Source: Vogesella mureinivorans (lineage in GTDB: Bacteria > Pseudomonadota > Gammaproteobacteria > Burkholderiales > Chromobacteriaceae). From it: a stretch of DNA of 64,000 nt. Shown piece after piece: positions 45,413-54,575 of this stretch. The stretch is taken from assembly GCF_007644035.1 (NCBI RefSeq), contig NZ_VMTV02000165.1:1-64000 (forward strand), in the 5' to 3' direction. The first letter of the stretch is position 1. Each line of letters starts with the position of its first letter. Both the position numbers and the translations under genes were made by a program. The notes below the pieces were generated by a model. It did not search any database, was not told the DNA's origin, and saw only the letters and a list, made by a program, of their open reading frames with translations.

Positions 45413-45930
45413 GGTGTTTTTCCTTGTTCCTGAAGCAGGTAGAGGTTGTTGTCCTGTTTTACCCACTCGCCGTTCACATCCTCGACAGTTTCTTCCAGTT
45501 TGATTTCGGTTTCTGCCACGGCACGTACCATGCCGTAATTGGGGCCGATGAAGCTGCCCACCCGTACACGGTAAATGCCACCTTCCGGTGTCTGGATCAG
45601 CCCCAGGCGCTCTGATTTCAGCAGTATGGTGCCGACCAGCTTGAGCTTGTCCAGCTCGTAGTTTTCCAGTATTTCGCGCGGCCTGCCGGTATCTGGCAGG
45701 TTGCCTGCGGTGTTCTTGCGCGCTATCTGCAGGCGGTTGGTTTCAAATGGCGAGACCAGGTCTTGCCCGCGGTACTGGTAAGGTTTGTAGGGTTCGATCT
45801 GCGGCAGAGGCTCTACCTGGCCGTGCAGGCCGCTACCGGCCTGCTGCATCCATTGTTCCAGGTCGTCCTGCTCGGTAAAGCTGCAGCCTGCCAGTAGCAG
45901 CAGAAGGGGAATAAGTCGCGTCATGGTCAT
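45409..45930 (-). CDS. pilP: Type IV pilus inner-membrane lipoprotein PilP
   Basis: 173 residues. Lipobox LLLAGC with Cys at residue 16. The C-terminal HR domain contains LKLVGTILLKSERLGLIQTP and YRVRVGSFIGPNYG, which docks to PilQ. It joins the PilNO complex to the secretin. ATGA overlaps with both pilO and pilQ. Confidence 0.94.
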   Translation of the reverse strand: MTMTRLIPLLLLLAGCSFTEQDDLEQWMQQAGSGLHGQVEPLPQIEPYKPYQYRGQDLVSPFETNRLQIARKNTAGNLPDTGRPREILENYELDKLKLVGTILLKSERLGLIQTPEGGIYRVRVGSFIGPNYGMVRAVAETEIKLEETVEDVNGEWVKQDNNLYLLQEQGKTP

Positions 45931-46535
45931 TTCGGTGCAGAGAGTTTCTCTTCTGCCTCCAGCGCGCGGTAGGTTTTGGCGGTGGCCATCATGACCAGGC
46001 GGTTGCTCTTTGCGTCGCCCACGGGGGTGAGCGAGATGTCGCTGATGGTGACGATGCGCGACAGCTGGGACACGTCGGTAACAAACGCGGCCAACTCGTT
46101 ATAGGTACCGGTAAGCCGTATCTGGATGGGGAGCTCGGCCATCTGGTCGGTTTTTACCTCGCCTGCCGGGCGGAACAGCTCGAACTGCAGGCCGCGGCCG
46201 ATACCGGCCTGGTTAATCTCGGTGAGCAGCGAATCCATTTCCGACTTGGTCGGCAGCTGTTTGAGTAGCGTACCGAAGGAGACTTCTATCTGCTTGAGCT
46301 GGTTTTCCAGTGCCACCAGGTTACTGGCCTGGCGCTTTTTGTCGACGAAGGTCTGGCGCAGCTGCTCTTCTTGTAGCCGGGCTTGTTCGATCTCGTCCTG
46401 CACCGACGAGAACACAGCCATGTACGCTGCACCCAATACCAGCAATACCAGCAGGCACAGGGCCGCCAGCTGCCCGGGCAGGGGCCAGTTCGGCATGTCC
46501 TTGAAGTCGAGATTACGTACTTCGTCTAGGGTCAT
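45927..46535 (-). CDS. pilO: Type IV pilus alignment protein PilO
   Basis: 202 residues. A single TM at about 24-44 is followed by a coiled coil (about 45-95) and a ferredoxin-like periplasmic domain with LPTKSEMDSLLTEINQAGIG. Forms heterodimers with PilN. It overlaps pilN and pilP by 4 bases each. Confidence 0.93.
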   Translation of the reverse strand: MTLDEVRNLDFKDMPNWPLPGQLAALCLLVLLVLGAAYMAVFSSVQDEIEQARLQEEQLRQTFVDKKRQASNLVALENQLKQIEVSFGTLLKQLPTKSEMDSLLTEINQAGIGRGLQFELFRPAGEVKTDQMAELPIQIRLTGTYNELAAFVTDVSQLSRIVTISDISLTPVGDAKSNRLVMMATAKTYRALEAEEKLSAPK

Positions 46536-47101
46536 TGTGGTGCTCCGGTGCTGGGCGTGTGCTGGGCTTTGAGTGCCACGCTCAGGCTAAACTGGTTGGC
46601 GCGTATTTTGTCTACGTTGGCCGCGCTGACTTCGATCAATACCGGGTCGGCAAAAGTACTGGATTCCGCCATATTGCGCATGAAGGCAGATACGCGGGCG
46701 CTAGAGAGCGCATAGCCGCTGAGCGCAATGCTGCTGCCGGTCTGGCGGAAATCTTTCAGGTAGACGCCTTCGGGAACCAGCCGGATCAGCTCATCAAAAA
46801 CGTAGACTGCCTGTGTGCGGTCAAACTGCAGTTTTTCTACCAGCTGCTTGCGTGACAGCAGAACGGCTTTTTTCTGGCGCAGAGTCTCGATATTGCTGAG
46901 TTTGCTATTGATCTTGTTGATTTCTTCTTCCAGGCGCTGATTGCGTGCCAGCTGGCTGGCTTTCTGGTCTTCCAGTGCCATGTGGCACAGGTAGGTCAGA
47001 CCTAGCGCTACCAGCACGCTACACAGCAGCAAGGTCTGGAAGCGTTTGCGATGGGCCGCTTTTTTCTGTTCGCGATGTGGCAGCAGGTTAATGCGGATCA
47101 T
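46532..47101 (-). CDS. pilN: Type IV pilus assembly protein PilN
   Basis: 189 residues. The cytoplasmic N-terminus MIRINLLPHREQKK holds the conserved INLLP motif that binds PilM; TM about 22-42, then a coiled coil and a periplasmic ferredoxin-like domain (VPEGVYLKDFRQTG). The stop overlaps pilO by 4 bases and the start abuts the pilM stop. Confidence 0.94.
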   Translation of the reverse strand: MIRINLLPHREQKKAAHRKRFQTLLLCSVLVALGLTYLCHMALEDQKASQLARNQRLEEEINKINSKLSNIETLRQKKAVLLSRKQLVEKLQFDRTQAVYVFDELIRLVPEGVYLKDFRQTGSSIALSGYALSSARVSAFMRNMAESSTFADPVLIEVSAANVDKIRANQFSLSVALKAQHTPSTGAPQ

Positions 47102-48226
47102 CTAGTCAAATCTCCGCAGGGCCAGGCCGCACGACACCAGGAGCGACGGCGCATCGAGCAGCAGCTCTTTGAGCTGTATGCCTTGTGCCTGTGTCATGGT
47201 GGTAAACGGGTTGGCAATCATGGTGCTGATCTGTGTACGGTTCAGGATGGCGTCGTCCAGGCCGGACAGCATGCTGCAGCCGCCGGCCAGCAGGATGTAG
47301 TCCACGCGCAGGTATTGCGACACACTCACCGTGGTATAGAAAAACTGCAAGGCGCGCTGGATTTCCTGCGCGAGCGAATCCACAAAGGGATAGAGCAGCT
47401 CTGACTCGTAGCCGTCCGGCAGCGACATGCTGCGTTTGCCGGCTTCTGCTTCTTCGTAGGTATAGCCATAGCGGCGCTGGATGTCGCGCGTGAGCTGCAC
47501 ACCGCCAAACACCTGTTCGCGGTAGTAAAGCTGCTGGCCATTACGTATTACCGAGCAGTGAATCTTGCTGGCACCGATATCAAACAAGGCAAACGTCTGA
47601 TTCATGCCTTGGTCTGGCAGCTGCTGCTGGATCTGCTCGAAGGCGGTCATCATGGCAAAGGCATCGATGTCGACAATCTCTACCTTCAGGCCCGCCATTT
47701 CGGCCACTGCCACGCGCTCTTCCACTTTTTCTTTGCGAGAGGCGCAGATCATCACGTCCAGGTCGTCGGCGCTATTGCTGGAGGGGCCCAGTACCTGATA
47801 GTCCAGGTTTACTTCGTCCAGCGGAAACGGGATGTACTGGTTGGCTTCGTTTTCAACCTGCATTTCCAGGTCATCCCCCAATGCACCGGCCGGCACCAGG
47901 ATTTTCTTGTAAATGGCCATGGACGTAGGCAGAGCAATGGCGGCGCGGCGTGTCGGCGAGCCCAGACGGTGCCAGGCACGGCGAATGGCGTCGGCCACTT
48001 CGTCCATATTATTGATGTTGCCGTCGGTAATCAGGTCTTTGGCTAGCGGCTCCACCACATAGCGCTCCAGCTGCGGGGTACGGCCGCTGCGGCTGAGTTC
48101 TACCATCTTGATGGAGGTGGAGCTGATATCCAGGCCAAGCATGGATTGACGTGAGGAGGGGAGCCAGCTGCTCAGCAGCTGTTGAAGGCGGTTTCTATCG
48201 AAACGACTTTTTTCTCCGGGCATCAT
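47102..48226 (-). CDS. pilM: Type IV pilus actin-like ATPase PilM
   Basis: About 374 residues of actin-like fold: MLGLDISSTSIKMVELSR (phosphate 1), FALFDIGASKIHCSV (phosphate 2) and YILLAGGCSMLSGLDDAI (adenosine). It is the cytoplasmic partner of PilN. Of several in-frame starts I take 48226 (or 48223), giving a ~28-residue leader before the actin fold; no start has a good ribosome site. It is the first gene of pilMNOPQ, divergent from mrcA. Confidence 0.92.
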   Translation of the reverse strand: MMPGEKSRFDRNRLQQLLSSWLPSSRQSMLGLDISSTSIKMVELSRSGRTPQLERYVVEPLAKDLITDGNINNMDEVADAIRRAWHRLGSPTRRAAIALPTSMAIYKKILVPAGALGDDLEMQVENEANQYIPFPLDEVNLDYQVLGPSSNSADDLDVMICASRKEKVEERVAVAEMAGLKVEIVDIDAFAMMTAFEQIQQQLPDQGMNQTFALFDIGASKIHCSVIRNGQQLYYREQVFGGVQLTRDIQRRYGYTYEEAEAGKRSMSLPDGYESELLYPFVDSLAQEIQRALQFFYTTVSVSQYLRVDYILLAGGCSMLSGLDDAILNRTQISTMIANPFTTMTQAQGIQLKELLLDAPSLLVSCGLALRRFD

Positions 48227-48324
48227 TATCTGGTGCCGCCATCGCGGGCTGGTCACCAACCTCCTTGTTGCAGTGCACACTAGGGTGCGCGTTTGCGATT
48301 CGTCTTAAGGCGCTGCCTTGCGGT

Positions 48325-48330
48325 TATAAT
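48325..48330 (+). promoter_or_regulatory. Candidate -10 box of mrcA
   Basis: TATAAT (within GGTTATAATGCG) lies 28 bases upstream of the mrcA ATG in the 131-base divergent region shared with pilM. No good -35 at 17 bases is seen (TCTTAA is the nearest). The pilM promoter must also lie in this region. Confidence 0.5.
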
Positions 48331-48357
48331 GCGCCATCACTTTTATAGGCTAGAACA

Positions 48358-50736
48358 ATGATGCTCCAGCGCTTCTTTACCGTTACCGCAGGCCTGCTTG
48401 CCGGCTTGGCCGTTATTGTAGCGGGCTTGTTGCTGATTGCCGTGGTGATTACCTACCCGCGCTTGCCTAGTCTGGATGTGCTAACCGACTACCGGCCCAA
48501 GATGCCGTTGCGTGTTTATTCGGCCGATAACGTCCTGATTGGCGAATTTGGCGAAGAGCGCCGCTCTTTTACCCGTATCCAGGATGTGCCGCAGCACATG
48601 AAGCAAGCACTGCTGGCTGCCGAAGACGAACGCTTTTATCAACACGGTGGTATCGATTACCTGGGCGTATTACGTGCGGCGGTAGGCAATATAGTATCCG
48701 GTCGCGCGCACTCTGGTGCAAGTACCATCACTATGCAAGTGGCAAAAAATTTCTTCTTATCGAGTGAGCGCACTTTCACGCGTAAATTCAATGAAGCTTT
48801 GTTGTCATTCAAAATTGAGCATACTTTATCGAAAGACCAAATCTTAGAACTGTATATCAATCAAATCTATCTCGGCCAACGTGCTTACGGCTTTTCTGCG
48901 GCCGCTCAAGCCTACTATGGCAAGCCTTTGGCCAATTTGAGCGTGGCCGAAATGGCCATGCTGGCCGGTTTGCCCAAAGCCCCGTCCAGCTACAATCCTG
49001 TTGTTAATCCGGAACGCGCACGCCTGCGCCAGCTGTATGTACTGCGCCGCATGCACGAGCTGCGCTTCATCAGCACGGACGAATACGAGCAGGCCAAGGC
49101 CGAACCCATGGTGCTGGCCAAGCCCGCGCTAGAGGCCAGCCTGCCGGCACAGTACATGGCCGAGATGGTGCGCCAGGCGATGTATGGCCGTTATAAAGAG
49201 GCGGCGTATACCGAGGGCTACCGTGTTTACACCACGCTGGATAGCAAGCATCAGCAGTGGGCATTCGATTCGCTGCGTGCCGGCCTGATCGACTACGACC
49301 GTCGCCAGGCCTATCGTGGCCCCGAGTCGTTTACCGATCTGTCGGCCATTGCACCGGAAGAGCTGGAAGAGGCACTGGACGAATCGCTGGCTGCCATCCG
49401 CGACAGTGGCAATATGCAGCCGGCCATCGTGTTGGCCGCCAGCCAGTCCCGTGTGCGTGTCTATCTGCGCGGCGGCAAAAAAGTCGATATCACCGGCAGC
49501 GGCCTGAGCTTTGCCCGCTCGGCGCTATCCGAGCGCGTAACGCCGGCGCAGCGCCTGCGCCCTGGGGCGCATGTACGCGTGGTGAAAGACGCCAAGGGTG
49601 GCTGGCAGATTACCCAGATGCCGGAGGTGGAAGGCGGTTTTGTGTCGATGGACCCGCGCACCGGCGCCATCCGCTCGCTGGTGGGGGGCTTCGACTTTAA
49701 CCGCAGCCCGTTCAACCATGTGACGCAATCCATCCGTCAGCCCGGCTCTACTTTTAAACCGTTTGTTTATTCTGCCGCGCTGGACCGGGGCTTTACCCCG
49801 TCTACCATGATCAACGATGCACCGATCACGGTAGACCCGCAGACCATCGGCGGCCAGAGCTGGGACCCGAAAAACGACGACGGCCGTTACGCCGGCATGA
49901 TCACCATGCGCCGTGCGCTGGCGCTGTCCAAAAACCTGGTGTCCATCCGCATCCTGATGTCTATCGGTACCGATTTTGGCCAGCAGTACGTGCAGCGCTT
50001 CGGTTTTGATGGCAAGAATATTCCGGCCTACCTGACCATGGCGCTGGGCGCCGGTACCGCGACACCGATGCAGATTGCCGAAGGCTACTCGGTGTTTGCC
50101 AACGGTGGCTACCGCACCCGCGCCTACTTTATCGACCGTATCGAAGACGCCGGCGGCCGCGTGCTGGCCCGTACCCTGCCGGCCATTGCCGGGCAGAACG
50201 CCCCGCAGGCCATCGACCCGCGCAATGCTTTCATCATCAGCAATATGCTGCGCGACGTGGTGCGCTACGGCACGGCCAACCGCGCCATGGCGCTGGGCCG
50301 TAACGATATCGCCGGTAAAACCGGTACCACCAACGATTTCCGCGATGCCTGGTTTGCCGGCTTCAACCCTAATCTGGTGGCCGTTACCTGGGTGGGTTTC
50401 GACCAGCCGCGTAGCCTGGGCCGTTACGGCTACGGTGGTACGGCGGCGCTGCCTATCTGGGTCAATTACATGGGTAACGCGCTGAAAGGCGTGCCGGATG
50501 TCGAGCTGCCGCCGCCTGCTGGCGTGGTAGTGAAGCCTGGTGCCGGCCTGCGTGGTAACGATGAGTATTATCTGGAAGAATTCCAGCGTACCAACCCGGA
50601 GCTGCGCATCAATAACCGTGGCTCGGTACCTGGCGCTGGCCGCAGCACCGAAACCGATGCATCCGAAGCGGGGGCCGAAGAACCTGCCGCTCCGGTACAG
50701 GATGCGGTGGAAAATGTGAAAGACCAGCTGTTCTAA
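48358..50736 (+). CDS. mrcA: Penicillin-binding protein 1A (class A)
   Basis: 792 residues. TM about 10-30. The GT51 transglycosylase domain (about 50-230) has AAEDERFYQHGGID (catalytic Glu), GASTITMQVAKNFFLSSERT and LELYINQIYLGQRAYG. The transpeptidase domain has RQPGSTFKPFVY (SxxK nucleophile), SKN and AGKTGTTNDFRDAW (KTG). It polymerises and cross-links peptidoglycan. It lies divergent from pilM, the conserved ponA-pilMNOPQ arrangement. About 180 bp of the transglycosylase domain have very different base composition (see findings). Confidence 0.95.
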   Translation: MMLQRFFTVTAGLLAGLAVIVAGLLLIAVVITYPRLPSLDVLTDYRPKMPLRVYSADNVLIGEFGEERRSFTRIQDVPQHMKQALLAAEDERFYQHGGIDYLGVLRAAVGNIVSGRAHSGASTITMQVAKNFFLSSERTFTRKFNEALLSFKIEHTLSKDQILELYINQIYLGQRAYGFSAAAQAYYGKPLANLSVAEMAMLAGLPKAPSSYNPVVNPERARLRQLYVLRRMHELRFISTDEYEQAKAEPMVLAKPALEASLPAQYMAEMVRQAMYGRYKEAAYTEGYRVYTTLDSKHQQWAFDSLRAGLIDYDRRQAYRGPESFTDLSAIAPEELEEALDESLAAIRDSGNMQPAIVLAASQSRVRVYLRGGKKVDITGSGLSFARSALSERVTPAQRLRPGAHVRVVKDAKGGWQITQMPEVEGGFVSMDPRTGAIRSLVGGFDFNRSPFNHVTQSIRQPGSTFKPFVYSAALDRGFTPSTMINDAPITVDPQTIGGQSWDPKNDDGRYAGMITMRRALALSKNLVSIRILMSIGTDFGQQYVQRFGFDGKNIPAYLTMALGAGTATPMQIAEGYSVFANGGYRTRAYFIDRIEDAGGRVLARTLPAIAGQNAPQAIDPRNAFIISNMLRDVVRYGTANRAMALGRNDIAGKTGTTNDFRDAWFAGFNPNLVAVTWVGFDQPRSLGRYGYGGTAALPIWVNYMGNALKGVPDVELPPPAGVVVKPGAGLRGNDEYYLEEFQRTNPELRINNRGSVPGAGRSTETDASEAGAEEPAAPVQDAVENVKDQLF
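48721..48900 (+). other. Low-GC island inside mrcA
   Basis: By hand count the three 60-base lines from 48721 hold 25, 19 and 25 G/C, about 38% GC, against about 60% or more on either side. Codons switch to TTA, TCA, AAA, CAA, AAT and ATT. The reading frame is intact and the encoded segment is the most conserved part of the transglycosylase domain, so the DNA but not the protein looks foreign. Confidence 0.75.
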
Positions 50737-50770
50737 AAGGCGGTAAACACACTGGTCTACCAGCAAGAAC

Positions 50771-50797
50771 AATCCCCGGCATGCCGGGGATTTTTTT
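50771..50797 (+). terminator. Terminator of mrcA
   Basis: AATCCCCGG with CCGGGGATT around CATG, followed by a seven-T tract. It lies 35 bases past the mrcA stop. Confidence 0.88.
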
Positions 50798-50898
50798 ATC
50801 TTATTGAAATGAATAACCTTTTTGAGGCGCCGGGCTGGCGTGTCAGTGCCGGCAGGCCTGCAGGCCAGGCCATGGCGCAAGCGCGCCCCGGCTTTGCC

Positions 50899-51243
50899 TT
50901 ATAATACCGATAACAGGTTTTTCGGCGGGCGGCCGATGGCAGCCTTGCTGTCGCTGACCGCCAGCGGGCGCTCTATCAGCTTGGGGTGCGCCAGCATGGC
51001 CTGTATCAGATGCTTGTCTTCCAGCGTGACATCGTCCAGGTGCAGGGCGGTGTATTCCTCTTCCTTCTTGCGCATCATGCTGCGCGGGTCGCCCCCCAGC
51101 AGGGCAATGATGGCAGCCAGCTCGGTGGCGCTGGGCGGGGTTTTCAGGTACTCGATCACCTCTAGCTGGGCGCCATGCTGCTGTAGCAGCTGCAGGCCCT
51201 CGCGGGATTTCGAGCAGCGCGGGTTGTGGTAGTAACGAATCAT
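50899..51243 (-). CDS. ArsC/YffB-family arsenate reductase-like protein
   Basis: 114 residues with a thioredoxin-like ArsC fold. N-terminal MIRYYHNPRCSKSREGL holds active-site Cys10 and Arg14. Further family blocks are RKKEEEY and HPKLIERPLAV. This short glutaredoxin-dependent form often has no arsenic operon around it, and none is seen here, so arsenate reduction is not certain. Start at 51243, with GGAAAG upstream; in-frame upstream ATGs are rejected. Confidence 0.85.
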   Translation of the reverse strand: MIRYYHNPRCSKSREGLQLLQQHGAQLEVIEYLKTPPSATELAAIIALLGGDPRSMMRKKEEEYTALHLDDVTLEDKHLIQAMLAHPKLIERPLAVSDSKAAIGRPPKNLLSVL

Positions 51244-51314
51244 GATGCTTTCCATGTGCTGCGAGAGTGTCACTTTTATATCGCAGTTTTCTGGGCAAGA
51301 AAGTCTTTTTTCAC

Positions 51315-52517
51315 ATGTCTGATTCATCAAACCGCCGTTTTGGCGTGCTGGCGCTGATGTTGGCCGCATTGGCATCGCTGGGGCCGTTCTCCATCGATAC
51401 CTTTTTGCCGGCCATGCACGATATGGGCGCATCGCTGCGCGCATCCCCTATCGAAATGCAGCAGACGCTGTCGATCTACCTGTTTTGCTACGCGGTAATG
51501 ATGCTGTGGCACGGCGCCATTTCCGACTCGGTAGGCCGCCGCGCGGTGATTCTGGCCTCCACGCTGGTGTTCGCCGTGGCGTCGGTGGGCTGCGCGCTGG
51601 CACCCAACCTGGGCACCTTGCTGCTGTTCCGTGGCCTGCAGGGCTTGTGTGGCGGGGCCGGGCTGGTGGTGGGGCGGGCCATTATCCGCGATACCTTCCA
51701 TGGCCATGATGCGCAGCGCATGATGTCGCAGGTCACCATGCTGTTTTCGCTGTCGCCCGCGGTGGCGCCGCTGGTGGGCGGTTTGCTGTTTGGCGCGCTG
51801 GGTTGGCGGTCCATCTTTGTGTTTCTGGCCTTGTTGGGGCTCACGATTTTTGCCGTGTGCTGGCGTGCCATGCCGGAAACCCACCCGGTCGCGGCGCGTA
51901 CGCCGTTTGCCTGGCGGCAGCTGTTGGCCAACTACCTGGAAGTTGGCCGCAAGCGCGAGTTCCAGCTGCTGGCGCTGGCGGTATCGTGCAATTTTGCCGG
52001 CTTTTTTGTGTACATCCCGTCGGCACCGGTGTTTGTCATGCAGCACCTGGGGCTGGGGCATAACGACTTTTTGTGGATGTTCGGGCCCATCGTGTCCGGC
52101 ATCATGTTTGGCGCGTTTTTGTCCGGCAAGCTGGCGGGGCGGCGCGATACCCGCACCATCGTCAATATCGGCTACACGCTGATGTTTACCGCCACTGCGG
52201 CCAACCTGCTGCAGGCTTTCCTGCTGACACCGGCGGTGCCGTGGGCGGTGCTGCCGCTGGCGCTGTACACCACGGGCATGTCGATGTCGGCGCCGTCGAT
52301 GACGCTGACGCTGATGGACCAGTTTCCGCACCTGCGCGGCACGGTATCGTCGGTACAGGGCTTTGTGCAGACCATGTTTTCCACCCTGCTGGCGGGGGGG
52401 ATTTCACCGCTGGTGTGGGGCAGCGTGCAAAGCCTGGCGCTGACCATGCTGGTGTTTCTGGTGGCGGGCTTTGTGTTGCGCAGCGCCTACCGCCGCCGTA
52501 TCCAGCGGCCAGTGTAG
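51315..52517 (+). CDS. Bcr/CflA-family multidrug efflux MFS transporter
   Basis: 400 residues with 12 predicted TM segments. DHA1 Bcr/CflA marks: SIDTFLPAMHDM in TM1, the loop-2/3 motif HGAISDSVGRRAVI and LLFRGLQGLCGGAGLVVGRA with RD after it in TM4-5. A proton-driven drug or metabolite exporter of the inner membrane; substrate unknown. I start at 51315 (MSDSSNRRF). A 10-mer copy encodes VGRK in the central loop. Ends 9 bases from the convergent ybaK. Confidence 0.88.
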   Translation: MSDSSNRRFGVLALMLAALASLGPFSIDTFLPAMHDMGASLRASPIEMQQTLSIYLFCYAVMMLWHGAISDSVGRRAVILASTLVFAVASVGCALAPNLGTLLLFRGLQGLCGGAGLVVGRAIIRDTFHGHDAQRMMSQVTMLFSLSPAVAPLVGGLLFGALGWRSIFVFLALLGLTIFAVCWRAMPETHPVAARTPFAWRQLLANYLEVGRKREFQLLALAVSCNFAGFFVYIPSAPVFVMQHLGLGHNDFLWMFGPIVSGIMFGAFLSGKLAGRRDTRTIVNIGYTLMFTATAANLLQAFLLTPAVPWAVLPLALYTTGMSMSAPSMTLTLMDQFPHLRGTVSSVQGFVQTMFSTLLAGGISPLVWGSVQSLALTMLVFLVAGFVLRSAYRRRIQRPV

Positions 52518-52526
52518 CCGCCGCGC

Positions 52527-53009
52527 TCAGGCGCTGGCGTCTACCAGCACCGGCTGCAGCACGCGCTGCAGCTCGGCGGGCGCCAGACCGATCAGAAAGC
52601 CGCGTTTGCCGCCATTGATGTAGATGCGCGGCAGCGCGGCAATGCCGGCGGCCATATACACCGGCATCTTGCTCTTGGTGCCAAACGGGCTGGTGCCGCC
52701 CACCTGGTAGCCGCTGTGTTTGTCGGCGGTTTTCGGGTCGCAGGGGGTAATTTTCTTGGCGCCGATCTGCTTGGCCAGCATGCCGGTGGCCACCTCGCAG
52801 TCGCCGTGCATCAGCACAATCAGCGGCTTGCGCTGTTCGTCTTCCATCACCAGGGTTTTGATCACCGCGTGCTCGTCTACGCCCAGCTCGCGGGCCGACA
52901 CGCGGGTGCCGCCTTTTTCTTCGTATTTGTACAGATGCTCGGTGTAGGCCACCTGGTGTTCGCGCAGCATGCGCACGGCCTGGGTGACCGGGGCTTTTTC
53001 CTTGGACAT
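52527..53009 (-). CDS. ybaK: Cys-tRNA(Pro)/Cys-tRNA(Cys) deacylase YbaK
   Basis: 160 residues of the YbaK/EbsC editing-domain family. Blocks: KTLVMEDEQRKPLIVLMHGD, KKITPCDPKTADKHSGYQVG and GGTSPFGTKSKMPVY. It hydrolyses Cys mischarged on tRNA(Pro) in trans. Complete by length. Confidence 0.93.
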   Translation of the reverse strand: MSKEKAPVTQAVRMLREHQVAYTEHLYKYEEKGGTRVSARELGVDEHAVIKTLVMEDEQRKPLIVLMHGDCEVATGMLAKQIGAKKITPCDPKTADKHSGYQVGGTSPFGTKSKMPVYMAAGIAALPRIYINGGKRGFLIGLAPAELQRVLQPVLVDASA

Positions 53010-53040
53010 GGCTATCGATAGGGCAGGGTAGGACAGGGCG

Positions 53041-53667
53041 CTATTGTACCTGCCGGCCCAGGGTTGGCCGCAAGCGCCACCACAGGCGCAGGCCCAGCAG
53101 CAGCGCCAGCACGGCGGCGTACAGCAGCGGCTCGGTGAGATCGCGCTTCACCAGCCACAGATAGTGGATCACCGCCAGCACCGCCAGCGGGTAGACCAGC
53201 CGGTGCAGCTGGCCCCAGCGCCGTTTTAGCCGCCGCAGCCAGCCATCGGTAGAGGTAATGGCCAGCGGTAGCAGCAGGGCAAACGCGGCCATGCCCACGG
53301 TAATGAACGGGCGCTTGATAATGTCGTGGCCGATGGCGCCCCAGTCGAACAGCTGGTCCAGCCACAGGTAGATCAGCAGGTGCACGCTGGCGTAAAAAAA
53401 GGCGTACAGCCCCAGCATGCGGCGCAGGCGCAGCAGCCAGCCAGGCGCACCCAGGCGGCGTAGCGGGGTGATGGCCAGCCCGGCCAGCAGCAGGTTTAGC
53501 GCCCAGCTGCCGCTGTCGCGGGTGAGCGTTTCTACCGGGTTCACCGCCTGGCCGCTGAGGGCTTGCCACAGGCTGGCGGCCAGCGGCAGCAGGCACAGCA
53601 CGAACAGCAGCGCCTTGATGCGGCCAATCATGGCTGGCGTGGGGTTGGAGAGCAAGGTTGGCCGCAT
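53041..53667 (-). CDS. msrQ: MsrQ, heme-binding membrane subunit of MsrPQ
   Basis: 208 residues with about six TM segments of the ferric-reductase-like fold. Conserved His are in YASVHLLIYLW, QLHRLVYPLAVLAVIHYLW. It passes quinol electrons to periplasmic MsrP. The first ATG overlaps the msrP stop (TGATG), and the window's 10-mer starts inside that ATG (residues MRPT). A second start, MIGRIKALLF at 53631, would also give a plausible N-terminus. Confidence 0.9.
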   Translation of the reverse strand: MRPTLLSNPTPAMIGRIKALLFVLCLLPLAASLWQALSGQAVNPVETLTRDSGSWALNLLLAGLAITPLRRLGAPGWLLRLRRMLGLYAFFYASVHLLIYLWLDQLFDWGAIGHDIIKRPFITVGMAAFALLLPLAITSTDGWLRRLKRRWGQLHRLVYPLAVLAVIHYLWLVKRDLTEPLLYAAVLALLLGLRLWWRLRPTLGRQVQ

Positions 53668-54575
53668 CAGAAGTTTTTCACCAGATCCATGCCGCGGTAC
53701 AGGCCGGCTACCTGGTCGGCGTAGCCGTTGAATGGCAGCGTCTTGCGTTTAAGGAATTCGCCGATGCGGCGCTCGCTGGCCTGGCTCCAGCGCGGGTGGT
53801 CTACCGCCGGGTTCACGTTGGAGTAAAAGCCGTACTCGCTGGGGGCGGCCATATTCCAGCTGGTGGGCGGCTGTTTTTCCAGCAGCGTGATGCGGCTGAT
53901 GGACTTGATGCTCTTGAAACCGTACTTCCACGGCACCACCAGGCGCACCGGCGCGCCGTTCTGGCCGGGTAACGCCTCGCCGTACAGGCCCACGGCCAGG
54001 ATGGTGAGCGGGTGCATGGCTTCGTCCATGCGCAAGCCTTCGCGGTACGGCCAGTCCAGCACGCGGCGCGCCACGCCGGGCATTTCGCCCGGGCGCAGGG
54101 CGGTTTCGAACGCCACGTATTTGGCGCGGCTGGTAGGGTCCACCTGTTTCAGCAAGCTGGCCAGCGGGAAGCCCACCCACGGTATCACCATGCTCCAGCC
54201 TTCCACACAGCGCAGGCGGTAAATGCGCTCTTCCAGCGGAAACTTCAGTAGCTCCTCGATGCTGAAGCTGCGCGGCTTGCCCGCTTCGCCGCCCACGGCC
54301 ACCGCCCATGGCCGGGTTTTCAGGCGCCCGGCGTACTGCGCCGGCTCGTCTTTGCCGGTGCCAAACTCGTAATAGTTGTTGTAGCTGGTGATGTCCTGGC
54401 GGCTATTGGGCTTTTCCGTAGTGGAATAGCCACTTTTGCTGGCCGGCAGCGCCGCAATGGACGCCACCGGCAGCAGCAGGCCCGCGCTGCCCAGCATGAA
54501 CTGGCGGCGGTTCAGGTACACACTGTGCGGGGTAATCTCGGATGGCAGGATATCGGTGGCGCGGCGTATCAGCAT
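53667..54575 (-). CDS. msrP: MsrP, periplasmic protein-methionine-sulfoxide reductase
   Basis: 302 residues. A twin-arginine signal ([11 protein letters not shown], Arg 23-24) exports the folded molybdoprotein. The Mo ligand is probably Cys123 in [12 protein letters not shown]. Other blocks: [29 protein letters not shown] and [10 protein letters not shown]. It repairs oxidised methionines of envelope proteins using electrons from MsrQ. Coupled to msrQ by a 1-base overlap. Confidence 0.94.
   Translation of the reverse strand: MLIRRATDILPSEITPHSVYLNRRQFMLGSAGLLLPVASIAALPASKSGYSTTEKPNSRQDITSYNNYYEFGTGKDEPAQYAGRLKTRPWAVAVGGEAGKPRSFSIEELLKFPLEERIYRLRCVEGWSMVIPWVGFPLASLLKQVDPTSRAKYVAFETALRPGEMPGVARRVLDWPYREGLRMDEAMHPLTILAVGLYGEALPGQNGAPVRLVVPWKYGFKSIKSISRITLLEKQPPTSWNMAAPSEYGFYSNVNPAVDHPRWSQASERRIGEFLKRKTLPFNGYADQVAGLYRGMDLVKNF

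Noticed and set aside
50899-51243. Arsenic resistance operon
   Set aside because: Only the ArsC-like gene is present; no arsR, arsB or acr3 nearby.
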